Shown here: positions 1 through 10,824 of the stretch, piece by piece
Layout: each line of letters begins with the position of its first letter
Numbering within the stretch: the first letter of the stretch is position 1
DNA from: Isoetes taiwanensis
Lineage: Eukaryota; Streptophyta; Lycopodiopsida; Isoetales; Isoetaceae
Direction of reading: 5' to 3'
Length of the DNA stretch: 64,000 nt
NCBI GenBank assembly: GCA_021234155.1
Contig: JAJEKV010000033.1
Coordinates: forward strand, 13,833,422 to 13,897,421
Made by a program: the position numbers and the translations under genes
Notes under the pieces: generated by a model
Told to the model about the DNA's origin: nothing
The model's input: the letters and a program-made list of their open reading frames with translations, nothing else
Databases searched by the model: none

Positions 1-57
1 CTGGCCGCTTGTTGCAACGTGAACCCTATATTTTTTGCATCGAGAAGGAGACAAACA

Positions 58-770
58 CTGCCCAATAGTTTGCCAGGGTCATCATCATGTCCGCATCATC
101 CATATCTTGCCATGTCACCAAAAATTTGCCACATCACCCCATGGAAAACTAAAGTTCCACATTTTTTTATTTTTGGCCTAATCAAAATTTGACCTTGCTT
201 GGTATAACATGTCACCAATGGCATGTCACATCATCATGTGCATGTTAACTTTTGCAAATTTCAATTTTCTCCACTCATTTCACGGAGATTGCAAGAAATA
301 CCCTTCGCACATCATCATGCCACTTTTGCCATGTCATTCACCATCGTTGTTCATATATTCAACGTCTCCATTTCAAACCGGCAATTTTCAATTATGGCTT
401 ATTGATGTACCTGCCATAAAGTCTTCAAAGCACCTAAGAATGAACTGCGCTAAGTTCTTGAATTGCCAAATTTCCTATACCAAAAATACTTGCTTTGTCC
501 ATTTGTTGCAAAAATGCCTAGTCATCATCATGTCCATATTATCCATATCTTGTTCATGTCACCAAAAATTTGTCACATCACCCCATGGAAAACCAAAGTT
601 GCAATTTTTTTATTTTTGGCCTGGTAAAAGTGGTCTTGCTTACTTGACATGACATATCACCACTGGCGTGCCACATCGTCATGTGCATGTCAATTTCTGA
701 ATACCTTTCGCCACATCATCATGCCACTTTTTCCATGTCATTCACCATATTTTGCCATCTCATTGGTGCA
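58..770. repeat. imperfect tandem duplication, period about 444 bp
   Basis: Two diverged copies of one segment lie head to tail. GTCATCATCATGTCC occurs near 78 and again near 522, and both are followed by CATATCTTG, then CACCAAAAATTTG, CACATCACCCCATGG and TTTTTTTATTTTTGGCCT in the same order. A CACATCATCATGCCACTTT block closes each copy. The segment is rich in CATCATG/CATGTCA words. The open frames here (for example 209-652) have no recognisable domain and follow the repeat, so I do not call a gene. Confidence 0.8.
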
Positions 771-1164
771 ACTCATATTGTGACCTATTATTTCTCATAG
801 TGATTCAATTTTTTGTGTTAGAAAAGTTGAAAATGCTAGAAATGCCAATGTGGCAACTAGAAGAATAACACGCCCATATTACCCTAAGATCCAATAGTTT
901 TTGGACATAATCAAGTTAGGACTAATTTCTAGTTGACCTATTTTAGTTTAATATGGAAGATGTGAGGGCCATATGGCCATGGCCAAAAGAGCAAGGGGTG
1001 TGTTTGCAATGCTTCCAAGCCATTTTGGCTATGGCGATATGGCCCAAATATAGCAGGACCCATAGGGAACGATACCCCTCGAGAAAAATAATGGAATATG
1101 CTATCACATGTCAAAAATTAAAGTTAAAATTTAATATATGTAGTGATGAGATGAATGGCCTAGA

Positions 1165-1480
1165 TTTTGGCTGAGAAGGACGGCCGAGATTGCGATCCCC
1201 TCACTGTAATCCTATTGGTTGAAGTAATGGGATGGACGATACAAATTTTGGCCAAGATGGATGGCTGAAATTGCAATCTTGGTATTCTCGTCCTATTGGC
1301 TGAACTAATTGCCAATTTCCCCGCCTTTGGCCAGTTCCCCCCTCCCCCTCTCCCCTTTGATAGTTTCCTCCCGCCTTGGGCGCGACCATATCTGAGACTA
1401 CAACATCTGATGCAGCATCTGAAGCGGATCTAAAGCATCATGACTGGATCTGAAGCATCATCTGAAGCGTCATGGCTGGA
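1165..1480. repeat. short direct repeats before the LINE
   Basis: A segment starting TTTTGGCTGAGAAGGACGGC near 1167 is repeated in diverged form from about 1249 (TTTTGGCCAAGATGGATGGC), each followed about 45 bp later by CCTATTGG(T/C)TGAA. Between 1400 and 1480 the word GCATCTGAAGC and variants recur. I see no gene in 770-1500. Confidence 0.6.
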
Positions 1481-1502
1481 TTCAGGGGAGTTTACTATGC
1501 CA

Positions 1503-1513
1503 TGGATCTTATG
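1503..1513. repeat. left target-site duplication of the LINE
   Basis: TGGATCTTATG, identical to 8419-8429. The flanking bases differ (A before and A after here; T before and T after downstream), so the duplication is 11 bp. Confidence 0.85.
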
Positions 1514-1587
1514 AGGTAAGGGACCGTTTGGCTATGGAGGGCTAACAGGGCCTTGGTACGGACGACAGGGACGACAGCAGTGGCAAC

Positions 1588-4065
1588 ATGGATTGTAACG
1601 AGAAAGAGGGGCAGACTGGTAATAGAAATAGGAAACTTGGGACTCGAACAGAGGGTCCAGAAGTGGGACCTATGCAGGGTATACAGGGAACAGTATGTAC
1701 GGATGGAAAAGATAATGGAAAGGATAATGACGCAAGGGCAGAATTGGCAGGGCAAGGTGCTAGGGGCACAGGGAATGAAAATCTAGGGCCTGTTATGAAT
1801 GAACTTTTTCGAGAGATGTCAAATTCCATGCAAGGCCAATTAGTGGAAATGATAAAGACTTTGACAGGGAAAGGAGTGCAGAGAAACGAAAAGCCATTCT
1901 TTGTCTGTGGAGACTGGCTAATTCCTACCATGGCGGAGAGCTCAGCAAGAAGAACTAGATCTCAAACCATGTCTCCGATTCAAATGCAAAGCCAACTGGT
2001 GCAGCCCATTCTGGATGAAGTTAACCGGGAACAGAGAAGAATGTTGCAGAAGCAGGAGCACAGAATCAAGCCGGAATTTAGAGGTATTCCTTCCCTCAAG
2101 CATGATTTTGTTCCTAACAGATTAAAGGACCTTCAATCGAGAGGAGTGATCGGGTGCATTAGGCATGAAGGTGTCAAACTCTGTGATATCAGAATGGAAC
2201 TAATTAAGATGGGAAAGCATGTGAGTATTACAAGTATGTACTGGCTTGATTTTCCCTTCTTTGTAGTTGAATGCGGTGACACACAGACGGTTCAATTCTT
2301 ACTAAAAAAGGGGACCATATTCAAAGCCAACACCCAATTCTACTTTCAAAAGTGGAATGCAAAATTTGACCCAAACGACCTTAAAGAGTTATTTCATCCA
2401 GCATCATGTTCGGTACAGGGTCTGAGTCCTATATACTGGCACGAGGACATATTTAAGAATCTGTTCTCTGGGATAGGGGAATATATAGGATGGGAGGCAA
2501 TCCCGGAAAGGGCCCCGAGAATATGGGTTCAACTGGATATCCTCAAGGATATCCCCAAAGAGCTGAATTACAAAGACTATTATGAGGAAGAAAAGGTGTT
2601 AAGACTACAATGGTCTGGTCTGCCCATTCCATGTGGAATTTGTGGATTGAGATTACATGGAGGGGGAGTATGTCGGGGGCAAAGAGTTTACAAACCTGAA
2701 GATATCCCTGGGGAAATACAGCAACAGAAACAAAATGTCTTGGTAATTCCTAAGGAAAATTGGATTCCATCAACAGGGAGGAAAAAAAAGAATGGCAGTG
2801 CATACAAAAAAGCAAGAAAACAAAGAGCCAAACAACTAAGAGAGGAATTGGAAAAAGGAAAAATGGAAACAAGCAAATTCAAAAAAGAGTGGAAAAAGAA
2901 AAAGGCTAATGACAAAATGGCAGCAAAAGTCAAGGTCTTGGTCAAAAGTGGGAACAGTGATGAACTGAAAGGAAAAGACCCGGTCCAACCAGGTTCTTTA
3001 TGTATTACCCCTGCACATCTTATGAGGGGTAATACCTTAACTATAGCTGAGCCCACTGCTCCACCCATAAATGCCTACCCTGAATCTTCTGATTCAGAGA
3101 TATCAGCTGGGGGGACAGTCCTTTTGAAGGGAGACTGTTCCAGAGGTGAGCATATTAATCCAGTCAATTTGAATTTTTCTTCCCCAAAACAGCCACAAGA
3201 TGATAAAGATCTTCATGAGGTGTTGCTGGAGCTAATGGAGAAACAAGAGGATATGGATAAGGAAGTAGTGCCAAATACTCCCATGAATATGACTCTCATG
3301 ACCTCTCTTATTAATGAAGAACATGAAGGTAAATTTAAATTTTTTACCAAATCCCCGATGGAATTTGATAACAGTCAGGAGGTAAGCATAGACAAGGGAA
3401 CTGAGGAAATCAAGTTTTCCTCAAGTGAGACCACGGATCCTATAAGTCCCATGGGCCAGGAGGTGGTTAACAACAGTCAGCCAGAAGAAATGCAGTCTAA
3501 TGGCCTGGAAATTGACCTTGTCAATAGGCCAATAAGCCCATTAGACTACAGGGATGTTGATGGGAATAGAGGAGACAATGAAGAGGATTTCTTTACACCA
3601 AGGAAAGGGGACATAACAGCCCCAGGAGGCCTGGGAATTGTTGACACTCGACCATTAAGCCCATCTAAATTAGATGGCCTGGAAAGTGTGAACAATAGAC
3701 CAATAAGTCCAACTGAGAAAAGTTTGACTGCAGTAACTGAAAATCAGAAGACCAAGGACAGGGATGATGATAAATATTTCACACCAAGAAGGGGGGACAT
3801 TGATTCATCAGGGGGTCAGGTCAAAACAAACAGACCTCTAGATGGCCTGGTAACTGTTCCAGAAATGGAAGGTAGGCCAATAAGTCCATCTAGTAGGGAT
3901 ATATTATCTGAGTTAAATGGTAACCAATTAAGTATTGGAAAAGTGGGGGAAAAGTTTTTTACCCCACATACAAAGAAGAAAAGTGCTAAGGTTGTCCATT
4001 TCTCTGATAACAGCCCTGCCTTGAATTTGAGAAGTCAAGGTAGAAAGAAATCTGCAGATCAATGA
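1588..4065 (+). CDS. LINE ORF1, nucleic-acid-binding gag-like protein with CCHC knuckle
   Basis: An intact 825-codon frame. ORF1 proteins of plant L1 elements bind the element RNA and form the particle that carries it back to the nucleus. About residues 165-345 resemble the DUF4283 region of plant LINE ORF1 (FFVVECGDTQ, then a Trp-rich WNAKFDPN stretch). A perfect CX2CX4HX4C zinc knuckle follows at residues 349-362 (CGIC, then H357 and C362). Residues about 395-470 are a Lys/Glu-rich basic, probably coiled-coil stretch. The C-terminal third is acidic and Ser/Pro-rich, with recurring RPISP and FFTPR(K/R)GDI motifs. The ATG at 1588 is chosen because it opens the frame just inside the element. 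The stop TGA overlaps the ORF2 start (ATGA at 4062-4065). Confident in the family; the role of the repeated Ser/Thr-Pro tail is unknown. Confidence 0.88.
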   Translation: MDCNEKEGQTGNRNRKLGTRTEGPEVGPMQGIQGTVCTDGKDNGKDNDARAELAGQGARGTGNENLGPVMNELFREMSNSMQGQLVEMIKTLTGKGVQRNEKPFFVCGDWLIPTMAESSARRTRSQTMSPIQMQSQLVQPILDEVNREQRRMLQKQEHRIKPEFRGIPSLKHDFVPNRLKDLQSRGVIGCIRHEGVKLCDIRMELIKMGKHVSITSMYWLDFPFFVVECGDTQTVQFLLKKGTIFKANTQFYFQKWNAKFDPNDLKELFHPASCSVQGLSPIYWHEDIFKNLFSGIGEYIGWEAIPERAPRIWVQLDILKDIPKELNYKDYYEEEKVLRLQWSGLPIPCGICGLRLHGGGVCRGQRVYKPEDIPGEIQQQKQNVLVIPKENWIPSTGRKKKNGSAYKKARKQRAKQLREELEKGKMETSKFKKEWKKKKANDKMAAKVKVLVKSGNSDELKGKDPVQPGSLCITPAHLMRGNTLTIAEPTAPPINAYPESSDSEISAGGTVLLKGDCSRGEHINPVNLNFSSPKQPQDDKDLHEVLLELMEKQEDMDKEVVPNTPMNMTLMTSLINEEHEGKFKFFTKSPMEFDNSQEVSIDKGTEEIKFSSSETTDPISPMGQEVVNNSQPEEMQSNGLEIDLVNRPISPLDYRDVDGNRGDNEEDFFTPRKGDITAPGGLGIVDTRPLSPSKLDGLESVNNRPISPTEKSLTAVTENQKTKDRDDDKYFTPRRGDIDSSGGQVKTNRPLDGLVTVPEMEGRPISPSSRDILSELNGNQLSIGKVGEKFFTPHTKKKSAKVVHFSDNSPALNLRSQGRKKSADQ

Positions 4066-7000
4066 AAGTTGTTACCTGGAATTTGAGAGGAATCAAAGGT
4101 CCTCTCAAAAGGAAAAGGGTGCTTATTGCACTAAAGGAGATGAAAGCAGACATTGTTTTGATACAGGAACACAAATTACCAGAATTTGAGGCATCTAATT
4201 TGGGACACTGGATTATACCAAATGGAGACTCGGTGTGGACCCCTGCAGATGGCACTAAGGGAGGTATTAGTATGGTATGGAGAGGATTCAAATGCGAGGA
4301 AAAATACAAAGATAGTAGTGGAAGATGGACTGTTGCTATTCTAAAGAAAGGGAAGAATGAAATGGGAATTATAAATGTATATGCCTCAACTGATCCAGCA
4401 GAGAGAGAACAGCAGTGGATACAAATGGACAATTGGTTACAAGCACACCAAAACAATAATTGGCTACTGGCTGGAGATTTCAACAACACACCAAGTTGGG
4501 ATCAAAAACTTGGTAAGCATTTAAATATGACCAAAGGAGAAAAAAGAGCATGGGATGGATTAATGGAAAATTTCATATATATTCCTCCATCCTCCTCTCA
4601 TCAATATTCTTGGAGTAACAAAAAAGAAAAGGAGAGCATAGAACCTTACATTTTGCCGGGTTTTATATAAGCAATAATGATCTAGAAGATCGGGATAATA
4701 TGATTACCTCTTGTGATGTTGGTAATTCTATATCAGATCATTTTCCTCGGTTTCTAGAGAGTATGGCCACTCCACAAAAGGGTGGATTTAATACACCTTT
4801 CAAATTCAACATTGAGGGATGTTGGACAACAAAAAGTTTCGTGAAGACTTCACAACCTTCTATAATCAGCTCCCCTGGGGTCACCCCACTTGAATCAATG
4901 AATGCTTTTGTGCAAAATCTTAAGAAAATAAAAGAATGGGTCAAAGTTTGGGGAAGGGAGTGGAATAAAAAAGGAAAAAAGAAGAAGGGGAAGTCTATGA
5001 GGCCATGAGAGAAACCAGGCAGATTCTATTCCAAGACAAAAACAATAGAAAGTGGCAAGAAAAGGAGACAGAATTGGAGATCAAGGTCAAGAAGATTGAA
5101 GAGGATGAAGCCAAAAGCTTGGCTATTAGAAGCAAATGCAAATATTTGAATGAGATGGATGATGCTGGATCAGCTTTCTTCTTTAGGACAGCCAAGAGTC
5201 GTATATTGAATAATGGAATAGTAGAGGTGGTAGATGAACAAGGGAAGTCCCTGGAGTCCCAATCAGAGATTCAGAACTATTTCCACAAAGAGTACCAGGA
5301 TCTTTTCAGCAAGTATGAAGTAGAGAGTAAGGTAATTGAGGACTTCTTCAAGGACTTGCCCAAGGGACCTGAAATTGTAGACAAGGATATGCTGGAAACT
5401 CCAGGAGAGAAGGAGATAACCGAGACGTTAAGGTCAATGGCACATGGAAAAAGCCCGGGTCCAGATGGACTTCAACCAGAATTCTATGTTGAGTTCTGGA
5501 AAATCATGAAAGATGACTTCATAAAGTTTATACAGGGAGCATGGCAAGCCAGGTTTCTACACCCAACAATAAATCTTTGGTCAGATTACTTTGATTCCTA
5601 AAGTAGGTTGTCCAATAAGCATAGCTGATTGGAGGCCAATCTCCCTGACAAATACCACTTATAAGGTATTAGCCAAGATCCTTGCTAATAGGTTAAAGGC
5701 TTGCCTCATAAATGTCATAAATCCATGTCAGTCTGCTTTCCTCCCCCAAAGACATATTCTTGACAACTACATTGGGGCTGCTGAAGGCCTACATTGGAAC
5801 AAGCTGTCCAAGCAGGAATGCCTATTGCTCAAGTTGGACTTCAAAAGAGCATATGATACTATAAGCTGGCAGTTCTTGGAGAAAGCCATGGCCCACACCT
5901 GGGATTATCAAAAAAGGTGTACCAAAAAGTCTTGGGTTTCAACTCAACAGCAACATCAGCTTTAATTGTCAATGGTGCAGCTACTGATAAATTTCAGTGT
6001 AGGAGAGGGGTAAGGCAAGGCTGCCCTTTAGCCCCTTACCTTTTTTTGATTGTTGCAGAAGTGCTCACCAAATTAGTGCTACAAATGCAAGACAAAGGAG
6101 ATATTCAATCATTACAACTACCAAAAGGGGAAGGTACTTTTTCCATAATGCAATATGCTGATGACACCTTTGTCTTTTTGAAGAAGGAAGGGGAAAGCCT
6201 CCAGAAATTTCTTGCAGCTATGGAAAGGTTTGGTCTGGTTTCTGGAGTTTGCTTGAACAAAAGTAAAAGTGCCATTATACTAGATTCTGAAGAGAAAACC
6301 ATGCAAGGGATTAAAGTGTTAAGCAAAGATGCAGGTACTGTCATATTAGGTATTCCTTTGGCACTAAACTCTACTTTGAAAGGCCTTTGGGATCCAATTG
6401 TGACCAGGATCAAGAAGAAGTTGGGATCATATTCCTCCTATCTGTCCCTGGCAGGGAGAATTCAAATAGCAAATGCTGTTATAGGTAGTACTCATGTATA
6501 TTTCTCCTCGGCTGTAATAGGAGATAAAGCATCATACAGTAAGATTGAAGCAGTCATCAGGAAATTCATCTGGCATGGGGTTCATAAAGTTGCATGGAAT
6601 GATCTGACTAAGCCCAAGAAAGAGGGGGGGATGGGATGCAAAGATTTATTTCTACAGGCACAAGCTCTGGCAGCTAAGATGATTTGGAGAGCCATACAAA
6701 ATAATTCCCCATCCCCTGCCCAAAAATTGGTTAGGTACTGGATCTCTGAATCTTACCCTGTTGGTAGCCATAGCCTCAAACATCAATTACCTGATTCTGC
6801 TTTCTTTCAATTTAATCCTTGCCCTAATACCTCCTCTATCCTTAGGAGAATGTTTCAAGCTTGGAATATGGCCTCTCTGTGCTACAAGCCTCCAATTATT
6901 GACACAAAAGTCAAAGAGATTAATTTCTTTTGGCATCCAGAAATTGCTGACAGTGAAAATAATTGTCTAGCACTTATGCATCCTCAGAAATACATACAGT

Positions 7001-7839
7001 GGAATCAGGTTGGCTTGAGAAAGATTGGAGATCTCTGGGATGAAGTACATGGATGGAAATCATGGGAAATAATAGCTGGATTAACCAAAGGATCAAATCT
7101 AGATAAATGGATATACAATACAGTGATGGACAAAATCAAACATGTGGATGAATTATTGAGTACTACCAATCAGTGGAGTTTAAAAGGTAAGGAAATATAC
7201 TCAGTAAGTCTGATATACAAAGCTCTAATCAGTCACAAACCTTCCAAGGCAACACTACTTTGGGATTGTGAAGAAAAGATATTGGCAGATGTATGCAAAA
7301 AGGGATGGAAAAGCTACAATGCCAACAAAATTAAAACCTTTGGGTGGCTGATCTTACACCAAGGGCTAACAGCTAACTCCAAAAGACACAAAATAGATGC
7401 TAACATTTCAGATCAGTGTCCATTGGGGTGTGGGGAAATAGAAACATCCAACCATGTGTTCCAATGTAACAGGATAATGGAATTCTGGAACTGGTCAGCT
7501 CAAGTTCATAAAGGTACAATTGGTGATCGAGGGCTTATTGAGTTCCTCAACACAGATAATAGAATTCTTGGTACAACAAGATTACTAGGTTGCTGGTCAG
7601 TATGGAAACACAGAACAAGGGTGGCTATGGAAAACAAAAATCCAAACATTATATGGCTAAAACAAACATTCTTGGCAGAATTAGCTATAACAGCAGTGGC
7701 ACATAAGTCCTTGAAGGGAAAGAATTATGACACAGGATGGAATGCCTTTGGTAGATTTCAGGGTAATTATGATTTCTTTGTTCTTGCTCTAACTGTTGGT
7801 GATGACATGTTACACAGATGCCATGAGGAGACTGAATAG
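4062..7839 (+). pseudogene. LINE ORF2: endonuclease-reverse transcriptase, four frameshifts
   Basis: ORF2 nicks target DNA and reverse-transcribes the element RNA at the nick. The APE-type endonuclease (from 4062) shows VVTWNLRGI, the catalytic-Glu motif IQEHKL, AGDFNN, and SDHFP near 4735. The reverse transcriptase shows GKSPGPDGLQPEFY (about 5450), DWRPISLTNTTYKVLAKIL, QSAFLPQRHILDN, LKLDFKRAYD, RRGVRQGCPLAPYLF and the catalytic MQYADDTFVF (about 6150). A zf-RVT-like C-terminus has GWLILHQGL and CPLGCGEIETSNHVF (about 7340-7470). The frame is lost near 4640, within A-runs at 4966-4980, near 5576 (one extra T) and near 5902 (a doubled CA). From 5917 to 7839 it is open. All motifs survive, so the breaks are few and recent or artefactual. 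Confidence 0.93.
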
Positions 7840-8188
7840 ATGGGGTGCTGCTGACAGGGGGATGGGAGTAGCACATGACTCGGATGAGGAAGACACAAAT
7901 CTGGGTGACATTGAAGAAGAGGAGATCTTCATCCAGCTAAAACAGGAAATGATACATGCAGCTGCTCTTAAGAGAATCCTCAAGAGGTCGGAAACTTGGA
8001 GACACAATAACCTTAGGCCGTTTTTTATGAACCTGTTTCATAAATGGCAGCAGAAGAGAGAGGCCCATGTCCTCTTACTCCTGGACTTCACTAATTACCC
8101 GGTGGTAAAGCTGGATGAGGTTCTGAATATCCTGGGCCGAAACAGAGTGCAGGATCTGACCATGCAGGACCTAATAGATGCACAATGA
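7802..8188 (+). CDS. small ORF overlapping the ORF2 3' end (possible ORF2 tail or ORF3)
   Basis: A 128-codon frame opens at ATG 7802, inside the last 38 bp of ORF2 in a different frame, and runs into the 3' region of the LINE. It is acidic at first (DSDEEDTNLGDIEEEEIF), then helical and basic (KRILKRSETWRHNNLRPFF, FHKWQQKREAHVLLLLDF). No family is recognised. It may be the true ORF2 C-terminus cut off by one more frameshift, or a separate small protein. The biased, protein-like composition argues against chance. Confidence 0.45.
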   Translation: MTCYTDAMRRLNRWGAADRGMGVAHDSDEEDTNLGDIEEEEIFIQLKQEMIHAAALKRILKRSETWRHNNLRPFFMNLFHKWQQKREAHVLLLLDFTNYPVVKLDEVLNILGRNRVQDLTMQDLIDAQ

Positions 8189-8380
8189 GAACTTATTACT
8201 GAAGCTTCCAAACTGTTTATGATTATGATATCTTGATAAGTTTTCAACATCTGACTTTGATCAGAATTTTGACACTATTCCTAACACTAGGAATGTGTTT
8301 TTTTTCTACTTATATACCTTCCATGGTATATTTCCTATTTATGTAATCTTTAAGTATGAATAGAAGTCACACCTTGCCTC

Positions 8381-8381
<1 letters not shown>

Positions 8382-8414
<33 letters not shown>
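8382..8414 (+). repeat. 33-nt poly(A) tail of the LINE
   Basis: Uninterrupted A run following the about 190-bp 3' UTR, then TAAT and the right target-site duplication at 8419-8429. Confidence 0.9.
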
Positions 8415-8416
<2 letters not shown>

Positions 8417-8429
8417 ATTGGATCTTATG

Positions 8430-9365
8430 TATCATTTTACCTTATTGCAAGTTTGTTCCTTTGGATTCTTTTCCTATCTCTGATAGAATCTAAAGCACTA
8501 GATAAGCAAAAGGAAAAAAATATTCTAGGGAAAGGTCCTTATGCACAAATATCAATATCCAGTGAAGTGGTGTTCCATTGAGCTGAATGAAAAATGAGTA
8601 CAATGACCCACAGGTGAACAAACTGATGAACCCCAAATGAGTGAAGAGGTGAACAAAATGATGAACCCCAAATGAGTGAAAACCAACCACAACCCCGGGT
8701 TAGACAACCAGGTATATAAAACAAAAATGTTGTACAATGAGTCCAGGCCCCCACGTAGAACATCCAGAAGATCGTCATATTGTAATGCTCCAAACTGCTA
8801 CAATTGTAATAGTCAGGTCACGACACCCGTCCCAGCAGCGACTCAAATCCATCACGCTAAGGTACTGCTCCATGTGCCCCCTCCTGGCCACTTGTATAAA
8901 AAGCAGCCCTATGCACATCAGTGAACTCCAAACTGTAAGATCAAACCACATGTGACTGTCAACCATGTTAGGAGCCATCTACGGGCCAAGAGTCAGCAAG
9001 CTCTAAAGTTGGACTAGATATACAAGAGCACAATATCGAAAATTGAAAAGACGATCCATGAGGATCCTCGGAAGCCACAGGGCTACGCTGAGAGAGGAAA
9101 AATATAGGCTCAACCCAGGGTCCTTCCCCTTTGTGCTAGGGCTGCACTGAGATCGGGAATACCAGAATAACAGCATCAATTTTGGGAAACAAACCATGAG
9201 GATCCTCATAAGCCATGGGGCTATGCCGAGTTCGAGAGTTCTAATATATATACAGGCTCGACCGAGGGGGCCGTCCCTTTGATGCCCTCCAAAAGCGACA
9301 AGCCTCACGCTGAACAAATGCAGGGGCCCATTGGCTAACTAAAAATCAACCTGATAGTAATACTA
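8430..9365. repeat. non-coding stretch with two tandem duplications
   Basis: No gene seen. GGTGAACAAA(C/A)TGATGAACCC is duplicated in tandem between 8612 and 8680 (period about 34). A longer diverged pair covers about 9055-9140 and 9188-9290: CCATGAGGATCCTC, then AAGCCA(C/T)(A/G)GGGCTA(C/T)GC and a shared AGGCTC(A/G)ACC(C/G)AG. Open frames here follow these repeats and have no domains. Confidence 0.6.
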
Positions 9366-10040
9366 ATGCCACGGTTCTATTGCGATAGCAATAGAACTGA
9401 CATTCCTTGGATGGGAACGTCCTACTTGCACCTCCTATTTATACTGCCTCCTTCCTCATTTCCAGTCATCGACGTTCTCTTGAGCTTATTTTCCTTGTTG
9501 TTCTTTTCTAGCTCCACAAGTTTCCTTTTCTATCTTCAAGGCTTTTCCCTATGGGGACAACAAGCGGTTTGATTGTGCTGTGGCTTGGATCCGTTCTCTT
9601 GGACGTTTGGGTTTTACGGTTTCGTGAAGAACTGCGGGGTTGTTTTTGGACATCGATTTGTTGGGCCAGTCTGTCTGCATAATGTCCCGTGAGTTTCTTT
9701 CGATTTCTCCTTTCTGTCTGGGCGCATCGATCCGTGATATGTAGAGTTTATAATTTTTTGTTTCTATACTTCTGCTTGTACCCCATTCTTTCTTTGTTTC
9801 ATTTTCGATTCTCGGATTGGAGTCTGACTAGCTTTTAGATTGAAAGGGGATGTCGGTTCTCAAGTTGTCTGGTTCTTCTTGTTCTGTTTGAATTTTTATT
9901 TCGTTTGTGGCTGCCGGTCTGGTCTGGATTGCTTTACATCTATTTTTGCTCCTTTTCTCACGTTTTTTTGCAGAGTTGATCTGTGTGGATGTTCTTGAAC
10001 TTTGCTTCTGTAGAGCAAGCAACAGCTGCTTCCGATGATC

Positions 10041-10346
10041 TGCCTTCTGGCAGATTCACCTCTGCAAGTCGGCTCGCACTCCCTAGATCCCGCGAGCCCC
10101 TGCAATCGTGCAGACCCCATTTTTTATGATCAATCCAGTATGTTCTTGTGATGTAGAACGGAATGGGGTCAGGCATTCTTGCTTCCCCCTGACCTGCAGA
10201 ATCCGGTCGCGCCCCTGACCCCATTCCGTTCTACGACGTCAAGGTAAGATGAAAACCGGATTCTACAGGTTTGCTGAACCCATTTGCCATTCTTGAGAAG
10301 AATGAATCAAGAAACTGCCGGAAGGCAGACCCACTTACCTTGACGT
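10041..10346. repeat. interlocking set of inverted repeats
   Basis: Four arm pairs overlap. A perfect 21-bp pair lies at 10153-10173 and 10214-10234 (GTAGAACGGAATGGGGTCAG begins the left arm). ACCTGCAGAATCCGGT near 10191 pairs with ACCGGATTCTACAGGT near 10256, with one mismatch. ACGTCAAGGTAAG near 10236 pairs with CTTACCTTGACGT near 10334. CTGCCTTCTGGCAG near 10041 pairs with CTGCCGGAAGGCAG near 10316. Because the pairs interleave, they cannot all form one simple hairpin. Confidence 0.75.
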
Positions 10347-10757
10347 TTCGTAAGAAGTTGATTCTCTGCCATTCCCTCTCTATCTTTTCGATTTCATGGT
10401 TTCTGTGGCTTGCTTCATGCCTCCATAGCCAGAACCCTGTCGATTTGATGGTAAGGCTGACTCTGTTGCTTGTGGCTTCTCCTTTTCGGTCGAAACTGTG
10501 AAATTCCCTGGCCTGTTCTTCCCTGCTGGAGTGTTGCCACTGCAATCGGCCGTCGCAATCGGCCTGCCTGCCGCCTCTGTCATCACCACGTGTTTTTTTT
10601 TTGGGATACCCGAAGTCGGTTCCCCTTGTCCTCCCATGGCGTGGGGATACCAAGCTCCTGTTACCCCTTCGTATTTTTTGAGGTAAAACACAACGTTTCT
10701 TTTATTCGGATCTAGGTCAGTTAGCTCTACGCTTATGCTCTTTTTAGATTTGCATTT

Positions 10758-10824
10758 GGTGGCATTCTTGTTTTTTCTCTTAGGAAGGCCAGGTGGCATT
10801 CTTGTTTTTTCTCTTAGGAAGGCC
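10758..10824. repeat. 34-bp tandem duplication
   Basis: GGTGGCATTCTTGTTTTTTC and the following CTTAGGAAGGCC occur twice in a row with period 34 and no visible mismatch, so the duplication is recent. Confidence 0.9.

Larger units (their letters stand above)
1514..8418 (+). mobile_element. full-length L1-type LINE (non-LTR retrotransposon) with target-site duplication
   Basis: The element is bounded by the identical 11-mer TGGATCTTATG at 1503-1513 and 8419-8429, the expected target-site duplication of target-primed reverse transcription. It ends in an uninterrupted run of 33 A (8382-8414). Inside are ORF1 with a zinc knuckle, then ORF2 with an APE-type endonuclease, reverse transcriptase and C-terminal zf-RVT region: the plant L1 order. 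The 5' UTR is short (about 74 bp). The perfect duplication and long pure A tail suggest a recent insertion, yet ORF2 is broken in four places, so this copy is either non-autonomous or carries assembly indels. Confidence 0.93.

Noticed and set aside
4700-5008. Separate Lys-rich protein within the LINE
   Set aside because: It is the middle of ORF2 displaced by frameshifts; the SDHFP endonuclease motif lies inside it.
9828-10799. Several overlapping open frames on both strands (for example 10231-10653 minus)
   Set aside because: There is no recognisable domain, frames on both strands overlap, and the area is dominated by inverted repeats.
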